From Mesorhizobium sp. L-8-3 (GTDB lineage Bacteria > Pseudomonadota > Alphaproteobacteria > Rhizobiales > Rhizobiaceae), in contig NZ_AP023262.1 of the NCBI RefSeq assembly GCF_016756615.1, positions 3,411,501-3,475,500 on the forward strand: a stretch of 64,000 bases of DNA. Reading direction: 5' to 3'. Of this stretch, positions 1 to 8,022 are shown piece after piece. How positions within the stretch are numbered: the stretch's first letter is position 1; the number at the start of each line of letters is the position of its first letter. A model generated the notes under the pieces. The model was not told the origin of the DNA. It saw only the letters and a program-made list of their open reading frames with translations, and did not search any database. The position numbers were made by a program, and so were the translations under genes.

Positions 1-205
1 CGATCGAGCGCCGGCCCATCGCTTCGATTTCCGCCGGCACGCCATCGGCCGACAGGCGTTCATTCCAGTCGCGCGCGCCATCGAGGTTCAGGTCGGCGAC
101 GGTCACGTCGGCTCCCAGTTCCGCCAGCCGGAGCGCATAGGCGTGTCCGAGGCCGCGTGCAGCGCCGGTGACGACCGCGACCTTGCCTTCGAGGGGATGG
201 ATCAT
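1..205 (-). CDS. SDR family oxidoreductase, N-terminal part (runs off left edge)
   Basis: Only the first 68 codons lie inside the window. The protein begins MIHPLEGKVAVVTGAARGLG, which contains the glycine-rich NAD(P)-binding motif TGAARGLG, and the second strand ends in VADLN, where an acidic residue usually selects NAD. This is a classical short-chain dehydrogenase. The catalytic Ser-Tyr-Lys part is outside the window, so activity and substrate cannot be judged. It starts 8 bases after the nitroreductase stop and is the last visible gene of the minus-strand operon headed by the CoA ligase near 4.9 kb, so it probably oxidises or reduces a CoA intermediate of that pathway. Confidence 0.85.
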   Translation of the reverse strand, partial: MIHPLEGKVAVVTGAARGLGHAYALRLAELGADVTVADLNLDGARDWNERLSADGVPAEIEAMGRRSI

Positions 206-213
206 GGGTAAGC

Positions 214-876
214 TCATCGATGAAAAATGACGGAATCCGCGAGCGACACGCGGCCGACGCGAGCCGCGTTGGCCGGCGCCAAGACGTCCTCGTAGCCGAA
301 GGAGATGCCGTAGAGGATCCTGTTGGATGCATCGAGACCGAGATGGTCGCGGATGATCGACGGGTAGAGGCTGAGCGCGCCTTGCGCGCAACTCGCTATG
401 CCACGCGATGTGAAGGCCAGCATCAGCGTTTGCGCGTAGATGCCGAGATCGACGGCCTCGCGCTCCTCGAATTCGCCGAACATGAAGACGAACACGGCAT
501 GCGGCGCGCCGAAGAATTCGAGATTGCGACGATAGGCCCAGTCGCGGCGCGGCCGGTCGTGTCGTTCGATCCCCATGGCACCGTAGAGCTGCACGGCGGC
601 ATCGACCTGCCGTTCGCGGTAAGCGCCCGCAAATTTGCGATCGGCGGTGAAGTCGGGGTCCGGCGCCACGCCGGCGTTGGCGGCCTCCACCATCTTCCGG
701 CCGAGTGCGCTCAGGCTGTCGCCCGAGACGACGTGGGAGATCCAGGGCTGGATGTTGCAATTCGACGGAGCCGTCTGCGCGAGCTCGAACACCTCGCGGA
801 TCGTCGCGGCTGGAACCTCCCGCGTCAGGAAGCCCCGGACCGAACGGCGTCCGGCTATGGCTTGGTCCAGCGTCAT
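214..876 (-). CDS. Nitroreductase family protein (FMN-dependent)
   Basis: A protein of about 220 residues with the nitroreductase-fold signatures: an N-terminal RRSVRGF phosphate-binding segment, PSNCNIQPW in the FMN/substrate region, and GIASCAQGAL in the C-terminal half. Family members are homodimeric flavoproteins that use NAD(P)H to reduce nitro groups, quinones or activated double bonds. The ATG chosen here has GGAGGG about 8 bases upstream; an in-frame ATG six codons earlier overlaps the preceding stop by one base (TGATG) and is the alternative start. Position inside a CoA-ligase/acyl-CoA-dehydrogenase operon suggests a redox step on an enoyl- or dienoyl-type intermediate, but the substrate is unknown. 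Confidence 0.85.
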   Translation of the reverse strand: MTLDQAIAGRRSVRGFLTREVPAATIREVFELAQTAPSNCNIQPWISHVVSGDSLSALGRKMVEAANAGVAPDPDFTADRKFAGAYRERQVDAAVQLYGAMGIERHDRPRRDWAYRRNLEFFGAPHAVFVFMFGEFEEREAVDLGIYAQTLMLAFTSRGIASCAQGALSLYPSIIRDHLGLDASNRILYGISFGYEDVLAPANAARVGRVSLADSVIFHR

Positions 877-893
877 GGTCGATCCCTCCGCCA

Positions 894-1943
894 TCAGAGC
901 CCGCCGCGCTCCGCGATTCTCATGCCCCGCCCGGCGTAGGCATGCGCCAGGAACCGTCCGACGCGCGCCGAATCCGGCAGGGTGCTGTTGCCCAGTTCGC
1001 CGCGCACGGCAACGCCGGCGCTCCCGACCGCGCCGCGGAACATGGCAAAGACGCGATGGAAATCGGTCAGCCGCTCCGTGCTGCCCGCATGCGCGTAATA
1101 GCGCTCGAGATAATCTTCCTCGGAAGGGATCCCCAGTGCGATCGCATCCTCGCCCATGATCCCGCCATTCTCGTCGGGAGCCATGTTCCAGGCCTGGGTG
1201 TTGAAGGCCACATCCACCAGCGGATGGCCGAGCGTCGACAACTCCCAGTCGAGGACCCCGACAACCCTCGGCTCGGTCGGATGGAACATCATGTTGCCGA
1301 TCCGGAAGTCACCGTGGCACAGCGCGATGAGTTCGCTCGCAGGAACGCGCTTCTGCAGCCAGGCGATCATCCGGTCGAGGTCGGGATTGTCGTCGTCGCT
1401 CTTGCGGTATTGCGACCAGAGCTGCGACCAGCGGCTGATCTGGCGTTCGAAATAGTTGCCCGGCCGGCCGTAGTCCGCAAGGCCCAAGGCGGAGAAATCC
1501 AGCCGATGGATCTTCGCCATGGTTTCGCACATCGAGGCATAGGCCCGCGACCGATCCGGCGCCGACAGGCCGGGCATGGCGTAGGCGGTGTAGACACGGC
1601 CCTCCAGCCACTCCATCAGGTAGAACGGCGTGCCGAGCAGGTCCGGGTCCGCGTGGTAGTGGTAAGCCTCGGGCACCGCGACGTCGGACGCGGCCAGGGC
1701 CTTTAACACCCGGAACTCGCGATCGATCGCATGGGCCGACTTCGCGAGTTGCATCCTCGGCTGCTTGCGCAACACGGCGCGCCACCCGTCGGCGTCGACG
1801 AAATAGGTCGGGTTCGACATGCCGCCTTCGGTCGCGCGGATCTCGAGCGAGGCGATGCTCCGGCCGAGATGATCCGCCAGGAACTCTCTGAGGGCCTCGG
1901 GATCGAAGTCGGGTCCGAGATCGGCGGCCGGACGAGCGTTCAC
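894..1943 (-). CDS. APH-like phosphotransferase (ACAD10/ACAD11 kinase-domain type)
   Basis: 349 residues with a protein-kinase-like fold of the aminoglycoside phosphotransferase family. The catalytic loop HGDFRIGN is at about 210-217 and the metal-binding LDWELSTLGHP at about 231-241. In animal ACAD10/ACAD11 this domain is fused to an acyl-CoA dehydrogenase and acts in 4-hydroxy acid catabolism by phosphorylating the 4-hydroxyl. Here its start overlaps the stop of an acyl-CoA dehydrogenase gene by ATGA, and that dehydrogenase has a similar HWTFNMPTDHSEV segment, so the pair looks like a split ACAD11. Antibiotic resistance is unlikely from the context. The hydroxyacyl-CoA substrate is inference. 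Confidence 0.85.
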   Translation of the reverse strand: MNARPAADLGPDFDPEALREFLADHLGRSIASLEIRATEGGMSNPTYFVDADGWRAVLRKQPRMQLAKSAHAIDREFRVLKALAASDVAVPEAYHYHADPDLLGTPFYLMEWLEGRVYTAYAMPGLSAPDRSRAYASMCETMAKIHRLDFSALGLADYGRPGNYFERQISRWSQLWSQYRKSDDDNPDLDRMIAWLQKRVPASELIALCHGDFRIGNMMFHPTEPRVVGVLDWELSTLGHPLVDVAFNTQAWNMAPDENGGIMGEDAIALGIPSEEDYLERYYAHAGSTERLTDFHRVFAMFRGAVGSAGVAVRGELGNSTLPDSARVGRFLAHAYAGRGMRIAERGGL

Positions 1944-3181
1944 TGGTCCTGCCTGCCGAATCCGAACAGCGAATGGGCGATGCGGCGCTTCTGCACTTCC
2001 TCGGAGCCTTCAGTGATCTTGTAGCGTCGGTGGTGGCGGTAGATGTGCTCGAAAGGCATGTGGCGCGAATAGCCGAGCCCGCCATGCACCTGGATGGCGA
2101 AGTCGGCCGCGCGACAGACCAGATCATTGGCCTTGTAGTTGCAGATCGAAACCTCGTGCGAAATCCCGGCCGGGTCCTGACGGTCCATCTTCCAGGCCGT
2201 GCGGAATATGTAGTTCCGTACGATCTCGCACTCGGCATAGAGTTCGGTGAGCGGGAACTGGATCGCCTGTCGAGTGGACAGCGGTTCGCCGAACAGCACA
2301 CGCTGCCTGGCGTATTTGACCGCCTGCGTGATGCAGTAGCGCGCCGCGCCGGCACTTGCCGCGGCCTGGCGGATGCGGTTTTCGTGGATGAACATCATTG
2401 CGATCTTCAGCCCTTCGCCCTCCTTGTGGAGAATGGCGGAGTGGGGCACCCGGACATCCTTCAGCTCGACCTCCGAATGGTCGGTCGGCATGTTGAAGGT
2501 CCAGTGGTTCATCACAATCCGATGGCCAGGCGTGTTGGTGGGCACGATGAAGGCCGTGATGCCCTTGGACTCGCCATCGGCGCCGCTGGTGCGCGCGAAG
2601 ACGAGGTTGGCCTCGGCGCGTCCGACCTGGGAATTCCAGCGCTTGCGGCCGTTGATCACCCAGTGATCGCCGTCGCGGACCGCGCGTGTCTCCAGCCAGG
2701 TGGCGTCGGAGCCATGGTTGGGTTCGGTCAGCGCGAAGCTGAGGTGCCGCTTGCCTGTGATGATGCCCTCGACATAGACCTTCTGTTCCTCGCTGCCGTA
2801 GCGTGCGATCGCCGGCACGATCGGGAAGTTGCCGACGACAGAGGATTCGTCCTGCAGATCGTTGTGAAGCCCGAGGCCCTTGGCCGCCAGATGCTCGCGG
2901 ATCGCCGCGTTCATGAGGTTGCCGGCGGCCTGGCCACCGCAGCTTTCAGGCAGGCAGAGCCTCAGATGGCCCGCTCTGTCGGCGCGTCGTTCCATCTCCG
3001 AGATCAGCGCGCGCCATTCATCCGAGGGGCGCCCATCCTCCTCCCAGTTCGTCCGCGCCCATTCGCGCCGATGGTCGAAGAACTTCATGTTCTCCGCCTC
3101 CAAAGGCTTGATCTCGGCTTCGATGAAGGCGTCAAGCTCCGCAAGCTTGGCGACGATATTCTGCGGCAGGTCGAAATCCAT
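1940..3181 (-). CDS. Acyl-CoA dehydrogenase (ACAD11-like)
   Basis: 413 residues; flavin-dependent alpha,beta-dehydrogenation of an acyl-CoA, with electrons passed to ETF. Visible landmarks are FALTEPNHGSDATWL (FAD/substrate loop), NGRKRWNSQVGRA, FGEPLSTRQAIQFPL and IQVHGGLGYSRHMP. The C-terminal KITEGSEEVQKR keeps a Glu where medium-chain enzymes have the catalytic base (YEGTxQ). The ATG starting MDFDLPQN was chosen; the open frame extends far upstream only as non-coding extension across the ligase. It sits 40 bases after the CoA ligase and overlaps the phosphotransferase start by 4 bases, so the three are probably cotranscribed and act in sequence. Confidence 0.92.
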   Translation of the reverse strand: MDFDLPQNIVAKLAELDAFIEAEIKPLEAENMKFFDHRREWARTNWEEDGRPSDEWRALISEMERRADRAGHLRLCLPESCGGQAAGNLMNAAIREHLAAKGLGLHNDLQDESSVVGNFPIVPAIARYGSEEQKVYVEGIITGKRHLSFALTEPNHGSDATWLETRAVRDGDHWVINGRKRWNSQVGRAEANLVFARTSGADGESKGITAFIVPTNTPGHRIVMNHWTFNMPTDHSEVELKDVRVPHSAILHKEGEGLKIAMMFIHENRIRQAAASAGAARYCITQAVKYARQRVLFGEPLSTRQAIQFPLTELYAECEIVRNYIFRTAWKMDRQDPAGISHEVSICNYKANDLVCRAADFAIQVHGGLGYSRHMPFEHIYRHHRRYKITEGSEEVQKRRIAHSLFGFGRQDQ

Positions 3182-3221
3182 GGATCGAACCCCTGAAAGG
3201 TCGGTGATGTGGCGTGGGCCG

Positions 3222-4859
3222 TCAGGCGTCTGAGTGCCTGGCGGCCTTCTCGCGCAGGACGAACTTCTGGATCTTCCCGGATGCCGTGCGCGGCATGGCG
3301 TCGACGATCTCGACGGCTTCCGGCCAATACTGCTTGGCTGCGCCGCTCTGGCCCATCCACTCGCGCAATTCGTCCATGGAGAACCCGCTGCTGTCCTTGA
3401 GGACAAGGAATGCACAGCCCCGCTCTCCCATGCGGCTGTCGGGGTAGCCGACCACGGCGGCATCCGCGACACGCGGATGGCGATAGAGGATCGCCTCGAT
3501 CTCCACGACCGGCACATTCTCGCCGCCACGGATGATGATGTCCTTGGTGCGGCCATCGATCCGAATGTAGCCTTCCTCGTCCATATAGGCGAGGTCGCCC
3601 GTGTCGAACCAGCCTTCCGGGCCGCGACCGTCGAGACCCGGCTTCTTGTAGTAGCCGATGAACTGCTGTGCTCCGCGGAAATAGAGCCGGCCGGTCTTGC
3701 CCGCCGGCATCGGGTTGAGCTTCTCGTCGGCGATGAGCACCTCGACGCCGTCCACCGGGCGGCCGTCGCTCGACACAGACTTGACCGCCGCGCGATCCGG
3801 CTCCGTGAGCGATCCGCCAAGGCTCTCGGTCATGCCCCAGCACGAGGAGACGTCGAGACCCATCTGCCTTTTTGCGTTCTCGATGAACACGGGAGGGATC
3901 GGCGCGCCGGCACACAGGAAGGTCGTGAGCCGGGGCTTGTCGGCACCCTCTTCGATGAGACGGCAGATGTCGGCCAGGAACGGCGTTGCCGCGGCCATGT
4001 GGGTCACGCCTTCGCGTGCCATTATCGCGACGCCTGCCTTTGGCTCCCAGACATCCGGGAAAACGACTGTGCTGCCGTAATAGAGCGCCTGGACCATCAC
4101 GGCCGCATAGCCGGTCATGTGGCCGAACGGCGTCGAGCCGAAATGCACGTCGTCCGCATCGAGGGCGAGGCGCGTTCCGAGCGCCTTCGCGCAGGCGATC
4201 AGCGTGTTGAAAGAGTGCATCACGCCCTTCGGCTCGCCCGTGGTACCGGAGGTGTACATCAGCACCGCCATCGCGTCGGTCGCCGACGGCGTGCCTTCTG
4301 CGGCAGAGACCGGCGAAGCGCCGGAGTTCATGACGAGCTTGTCGAAGGAACGCTTGTCGTCACCGTCGACGACGATGATGTATTGCAGCTTCGGCAGGTC
4401 CGGCTTCAACCCGTCGAGCATGACCTCGAAATCGTGGCCGCGGAAGACCTTGGGAATGATGATCGCCTTCGTGTCGGCAAATCCGAGCATGAAGCGCAAT
4501 TCTCGTTCCCTGAAGATGTGCATCAGCGGGTTGCCCACGGCGCCGATGCGCGCCAGGGCATAGGCCGTCACCACGAACTCCCACCAGTTGGGCAGCATCA
4601 TCGCCACGACATCGCCCTTGCCGATCCCCATCGCCCTGAAGGCGCCGGCGGCTTTGGCGACGGCGTCGCCGAGTTCCCGATAGGTCAGCGTCTTGAAGGG
4701 ACGATCGAAGCCTTTGTCCACGCGATAGCTGACGATGGCCTTCTTGTCAGGCGCTGCCGCGATCGCGCGCTCCAGAAGGTCATCGAGCGTCTTGTCCTGC
4801 CACCAGCCTTGCTCGCGCATCTTCCTGGCATGGGCTGCGAGGTCGAATTGTTCGGCCAC
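3222..4859 (-). CDS. Acyl-CoA ligase, AMP-forming (cyclohexanecarboxylate-CoA ligase-like)
   Basis: 545 residues of the ANL superfamily, converting a carboxylic acid, ATP and CoA to acyl-CoA, AMP and PPi. Seen: P-loop MYTSGTTGEPKG at about 201-212, SCWGMTES, WFDTGD, the hinge GRTKDIIIRGGENV, and the catalytic Lys in TASGKIQK near 529. The N-terminal REQGWWQDKTLDDLLERA and overall order resemble AliA-type cyclohexanecarboxylate ligases, but that specificity is from memory and not proven. First gene of the minus-strand operon; its promoter gap holds a 24-bp near-perfect palindrome, so expression is probably controlled there. SD-like GGAGAAGG precedes the ATG. Confidence 0.93.
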   Translation of the reverse strand: MAEQFDLAAHARKMREQGWWQDKTLDDLLERAIAAAPDKKAIVSYRVDKGFDRPFKTLTYRELGDAVAKAAGAFRAMGIGKGDVVAMMLPNWWEFVVTAYALARIGAVGNPLMHIFRERELRFMLGFADTKAIIIPKVFRGHDFEVMLDGLKPDLPKLQYIIVVDGDDKRSFDKLVMNSGASPVSAAEGTPSATDAMAVLMYTSGTTGEPKGVMHSFNTLIACAKALGTRLALDADDVHFGSTPFGHMTGYAAVMVQALYYGSTVVFPDVWEPKAGVAIMAREGVTHMAAATPFLADICRLIEEGADKPRLTTFLCAGAPIPPVFIENAKRQMGLDVSSCWGMTESLGGSLTEPDRAAVKSVSSDGRPVDGVEVLIADEKLNPMPAGKTGRLYFRGAQQFIGYYKKPGLDGRGPEGWFDTGDLAYMDEEGYIRIDGRTKDIIIRGGENVPVVEIEAILYRHPRVADAAVVGYPDSRMGERGCAFLVLKDSSGFSMDELREWMGQSGAAKQYWPEAVEIVDAMPRTASGKIQKFVLREKAARHSDA

Positions 4860-4912
4860 GGCCTTCTCCTCCCTGGGCTCGCCTCCGATCCGTTTCCACT
4901 TCGGATCGCGAG

Positions 4913-4936
4913 GTATAGTAATCTAGATTACGATAC
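4913..4936. promoter_or_regulatory. 24-bp palindrome, operator candidate for the CoA-ligase operon
   Basis: GTATAGTAATCT followed by AGATTACGATAC; the two 12-base arms are reverse complements with one mismatch. It lies about 55-80 bases upstream of the ligase ATG. Its core GTA-N8-TAC followed by ATA matches the recurrent motif found in the other catabolic promoter gaps and closely resembles the copy near 25.03 kb. Probably a dimeric repressor site. Confidence 0.6.
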
Positions 4937-4983
4937 TAAACCACATTAGATTGATCTGCGTCAAGCGTCGGCGACATTGCGCG

Positions 4984-6042
4984 CTATGCCGATGCGGCGT
5001 GATCGCTCGATATGCGGACGTTGAGCTTGCCGATCTTCCCGGGGCCGCCAGCGCCGATGAGCGCGCCGGGCAGGCCTTCGAACCCGGCGATCTCCGTGGA
5101 AGGAGCGACCAGCCGTCCGTCCTGGAGGAGCCGTGCGAGCTGGGCCTCGGCCTCGAGCCGGCGGCAATAGTGATCGAACACCAACAGGAATCGCGGCTTC
5201 AGCCCCTCCTGGCGGCAATGTGCGCGCAGCTCGTCCGACATGAAGGAATCGTGCCTTTCCGCCGGAGCGCCCGGACGCGCATCACCATAGGCGGAGAGGT
5301 TGCCGAAGTGATACCAGCGCCCGCCGCGGCCCATCAGCGGCAGGACCGCGCGGCTGACATCGCCGCCGACCGCATCGGAATAGAGCTGGACCCTTGACGG
5401 GCATGCCGCATGAAGTGCCGCGGCCATATCAGGCGCGCGGTAGTCCACCGCTGCGTCGAGGCCCAGTTCGTCAAGCAGCCAACGGCACTTCTCCGGACCG
5501 CCGCCGATGCCGATCACCCGGCAGCCCTTGAGCTTCAGCAATTGGGCGATGAGGGAGCCGCAGGCGCCCGTGGCGCCGGCCACGACCGCCGTCTCACCCG
5601 CTTGCGGTCGCAAGACCTCCTCCACGCCGAACCACGCAGTCATGCCGGTGATGCCGAGAACGCCGATGAGATCCGATTCCTTATACCCTTCGCTGCATCG
5701 ATGCCAATATTCGTGGCGATCGTAGGAGTTGATGACGGCATAGTCCTGCCAGCCGAAATCGCCATGCCAGAGATCGCCCGGCCGGAACCGCGGGTCCGTG
5801 CTCTCGACCACCTCGCCGATACCGAAGCCGGCCATGACGTCATCAGGGGCAAGCTGCGGGCGATAGGCCTGCATGGCGAAGTAGAGCCGGTTTGCCGGAT
5901 CGATCGACACGAGCCGCACGCGAACCAGTGCCTGACCCTGACGGAGCTGGGGAGCAGGCTCATCGCGACGCTCGAAATTCGATGCTGAAAGCTGCCCTTC
6001 GAGCATGCGCGCGTAGATCCAGCGACGGTTCAGGGTCGCCAT
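4984..6042 (-). CDS. Zinc-free MDR-family NAD(P)H-dependent oxidoreductase
   Basis: 352 residues related to the leukotriene B4 dehydrogenase/CurA branch of medium-chain reductases. The nucleotide-binding segment GATGACGSLIAQLLKLKG is followed by VIGIGGGPEKCRWLLDELG; no structural-zinc Cys cluster is present. Family members reduce alpha,beta-unsaturated carbonyls with NADPH. The start overlaps the end of the VOC gene by 13 bases, so it is translationally linked to it and to the SDR upstream. Likely job: reduction of an enone or enoyl intermediate; substrate not determined. Confidence 0.87.
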   Translation of the reverse strand: MATLNRRWIYARMLEGQLSASNFERRDEPAPQLRQGQALVRVRLVSIDPANRLYFAMQAYRPQLAPDDVMAGFGIGEVVESTDPRFRPGDLWHGDFGWQDYAVINSYDRHEYWHRCSEGYKESDLIGVLGITGMTAWFGVEEVLRPQAGETAVVAGATGACGSLIAQLLKLKGCRVIGIGGGPEKCRWLLDELGLDAAVDYRAPDMAAALHAACPSRVQLYSDAVGGDVSRAVLPLMGRGGRWYHFGNLSAYGDARPGAPAERHDSFMSDELRAHCRQEGLKPRFLLVFDHYCRRLEAEAQLARLLQDGRLVAPSTEIAGFEGLPGALIGAGGPGKIGKLNVRISSDHAASA

Positions 6043-6521
6043 GAGGACGTTCCTTTCTGCTCACAAAACTGGATGAGATTGCCGTCCTGATCGTAGAACA
6101 GGAAGGACTTGCCGTTGATGGCCCATGGCCAGACATAGTTGGTCTGCGTCTCGTAGCCGGCCGCGCGGATCCTTTCGAACCAGCCGTCGATATCCTCCAC
6201 CTGGAAGCCGAGTTCGTGGATGCCGGTATGACGGTATCGGAGGTTCTGCGGCGGCGTTCTCTCGATTTTCGGCACGAGCGGACACTGAAGCTCGATCATG
6301 GCCCCGTCGGACGAGGTGAGCAGCGCCATCTCGGAACGGGCGCCCTCGACGCCGAAGATGTCATCCAGCGTTTCCGCCGGCATGCGTGTGCCGGACTGGC
6401 CCCTGCGGCCGTCGGGAATGAACCCGCGATGGGTTAGGGTGAAGCCGAGGACGTCGATCCACAGGCGAAGCGCCTCGTCGATATCCGAGACGAAGACGCC
6501 CATATGGTGGAAGCGCATCAT
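6030..6521 (-). CDS. VOC (glyoxalase/dioxygenase-fold) family protein
   Basis: 163 residues beginning MMRFHHMGVFVSDIDEALRL and ending in a second repeat with HTGIHELGFQVEDIDGWFERI and GNLIQFCE. Two beta-alpha-beta-beta-beta units with metal-ligand positions (His near the start, Glu in MIELQ, His in GIHELGF, Gln/Glu near LIQFCE) are typical of methylmalonyl-CoA epimerase-like and isomerase-like VOC enzymes. Its ATG overlaps the SDR stop (TGATG) and its tail overlaps the MDR gene. Function beyond metal-dependent isomerisation, epimerisation or oxygenation is unknown. Confidence 0.85.
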   Translation of the reverse strand: MMRFHHMGVFVSDIDEALRLWIDVLGFTLTHRGFIPDGRRGQSGTRMPAETLDDIFGVEGARSEMALLTSSDGAMIELQCPLVPKIERTPPQNLRYRHTGIHELGFQVEDIDGWFERIRAAGYETQTNYVWPWAINGKSFLFYDQDGNLIQFCEQKGTSSWRP

Positions 6522-7309
6522 CAGTAGACGAACTTTCCGGCGGGGTGGGTGGCCGAGATACCGCCGTCGACCGGGATCAACTGGCCGTCGACATAGGCCG
6601 CGTCGTCCGAGGCCAGGAACGCGACCACCGCAGCCATGTCGTCGACATGGCCCGGCCGCTGCATGGGCGTCAGCATGCCGAGGCGGTCCTCCTTTCCCGA
6701 CTTGCGCGCCCAATCGAACATCGGCTTCGTCAGGCCGGTCTCGGTGAGGCCGGGCAGGATCGCATTGACGCGCACTTTCCTGCCCGCGAAGGCGCATGCC
6801 GCCGTCATGGTGAGATGGTTCACGCCGGCTTTGGCCGCCCCGTAGGCCTCGGTGCCGCCGCGCGCGCGCAGCGAGCCGGTGGACGAGTTGAGGATGATCG
6901 ACCCGCCGCCATGCTCGGCCATGTATCTACCTGCAAGCTTGCAGGCGATGAAGGCGGTGACGACATTGTCGCGGAACATGCCTTCCCATTGCTCGGCCGT
7001 CTGCTCCAGGAAGGGCTTTACCGAGTCGGTGTTGCCGGCATTGGCAAAGAAGATCTCGAGCCCGCCGAGTTCTGCCGCGCACCGGTCGATCGCGGCCGCG
7101 ATGCCGGCCTCGTCGCCTGCGTCGGCGACATGATGGATGCACGTCCCGCCCGCCTCGGTCACGAGCGCAACCGTTTCCTTCAGAGGGGCCTCCCGCCGGC
7201 CGACCACCATGACGCGGGCGCCCTCCTGCGCGAGCCGCGCGGCGCCGGCGCGGCCGATGCCGCTGCCGCCACCGGTGATGATCGCGCGGCGTCCATCGAG
7301 ACGACCCAT
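6521..7309 (-). CDS. SDR family oxidoreductase (classical)
   Basis: 262 residues with TGGGSGIGRAG at about 12, NAGNTDS, and the complete catalytic set Ser-Tyr-Lys in LNSSTGSLRARGGTEAYGAAK. C-terminal PVDGGISATHP is typical of 3-oxoacyl/hydroxyacyl dehydrogenases. The ATG starting MGRLDGRR was chosen because GGGAGGAG lies just before it; an upstream extension of 12 codons lacks such a site. First gene of a minus-strand unit with the VOC and MDR genes, divergent from the epimerase-like VOC gene. Probably oxidises a hydroxyacyl-CoA; substrate unknown. Confidence 0.9.
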   Translation of the reverse strand: MGRLDGRRAIITGGGSGIGRAGAARLAQEGARVMVVGRREAPLKETVALVTEAGGTCIHHVADAGDEAGIAAAIDRCAAELGGLEIFFANAGNTDSVKPFLEQTAEQWEGMFRDNVVTAFIACKLAGRYMAEHGGGSIILNSSTGSLRARGGTEAYGAAKAGVNHLTMTAACAFAGRKVRVNAILPGLTETGLTKPMFDWARKSGKEDRLGMLTPMQRPGHVDDMAAVVAFLASDDAAYVDGQLIPVDGGISATHPAGKFVY

Positions 7310-7347
7310 GCGCTCCTCCCTTTGCGTTTCATGTGTCGCGCGCATTG

Positions 7348-7365
7348 TAAAGTACGCAAGATGAA
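7348..7365 (-). promoter_or_regulatory. Operator-like motif in the SDR/VOC divergent gap
   Basis: On the minus strand TTCATCTTGCGTACTTTA, which shares CTTGCGTAC and 12 of 18 positions with the best motif copy at 36.8 kb. It lies about 40 bases from either start codon, so it could control both directions. Confidence 0.5.
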
Positions 7366-7403
7366 AGTAAACTAGCTATCTGTTTTTGAGGAGGAGAAAT
7401 GCG

Positions 7404-7814
7404 GTGACTGGAAAGCTCGACCACATCGGCATCTTCGTCGAGAGCCTCGACAAGGCGCTTCCATTCTACGAGGCGCTCATCGGGCAGGGGGCTCCCATCA
7501 TCAAGGAGGTACCCGAACTCGGGCTCCGGCTCGCGTTCTTCCACAAACAAGGCGGCCTGCCCATCGAACTCGTCGAGGCGACCGGCAAGAGCGAGATGAA
7601 GAACGGGGACGTCGTGGTCGCGCTCGAGGTCGAGGACCTGGAAGCCGAGATCGCGCGGCTGAAGGCGGCAGGCATCAAGGCCCATCACCAGAAGCCTACG
7701 GAGAACCTGCCGCTGCATCGGGGCTGGATCACCAAGGGCGACGGCCACGGCACGATCGTCGAACTGTGCCCGAAAGGCGAGGTGGCGCGCTTCGTGTTCG
7801 ACGAGGGCCGATAG
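7404..7814 (+). CDS. VOC family protein, methylmalonyl-CoA epimerase-like
   Basis: 136 residues beginning VTGKLDHIGIFVESLDKALPF, closely following the epimerase pattern LDHIGIAV...FYE, with later ELVEAT, HHQKP and TIVELCPKGE giving the expected His/Glu metal ligands. Start is a GTG preceded by GAGGAGGAG at good spacing; the upstream TTG would lie inside that ribosome-binding site. Methylmalonyl-CoA epimerase is usually about this size, but a role on another 2-methylacyl-CoA is equally possible in this cluster, which also has an alpha-methylacyl-CoA racemase. Confidence 0.85.
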   Translation: MTGKLDHIGIFVESLDKALPFYEALIGQGAPIIKEVPELGLRLAFFHKQGGLPIELVEATGKSEMKNGDVVVALEVEDLEAEIARLKAAGIKAHHQKPTENLPLHRGWITKGDGHGTIVELCPKGEVARFVFDEGR

Positions 7815-7857
7815 AGCTTTTCCGCCTTTCTTCGAATCCTTCGAATCGGAGAAATGC

Positions 7858-7923
7858 TAACTCTTTGTTTTTCACGCAATTCCGGACGCAAAACCGCTGC
7901 GCGCATTGCTGGAATTGCTCTAG
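7858..7923. repeat. Dispersed intergenic repeat, family 1, copy A
   Basis: About 66 bases from TAACTCTTTGTTTTT through GCGCATTGCTGGAATTGC to TCTAG. A second copy lies between the two subunit genes near 50.5 kb with only a few differences. The element contains the inverted pair GCAATTCC/GGAATTGC and can fold into a hairpin. I recall similar elements in Mesorhizobium-type genomes. Between the convergent VOC gene and dctA. Confidence 0.8.
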
Positions 7924-7968
7924 CGCCTGTGGCTTCCCGGTTTCCGCGCGGTTCACGAAAAGCTGCAA

Positions 7969-7994
7969 GATCAACCCCGCGGGCGGGGTTGATC
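7969..7994 (-). terminator. Hairpin terminator candidate downstream of dctA
   Basis: Perfect 10-bp stem GATCAACCCC/GGGGTTGATC with a 6-base GC-rich loop, starting 29 bases beyond the dctA stop. The downstream T-run on the minus strand is weak (TTGCAGCTTTT), so termination may be imperfect. Confidence 0.55.
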
Positions 7995-8022
7995 CGTCTG
8001 GGACGCAACCGAACGGGTCTGT

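Noticed and set aside
894..1943. Aminoglycoside resistance gene
   Set aside because: The APH fold is present, but overlap with an acyl-CoA dehydrogenase gene fits the ACAD10/11 kinase group, not a resistance determinant.
3234..4949. Plus-strand open frame of 571 codons opposite the first CoA ligase
   Set aside because: It mirrors a gene with clear ANL motifs, and its composition (rich in Arg, His, Asp, Val) is typical of antisense frames in GC-rich DNA.
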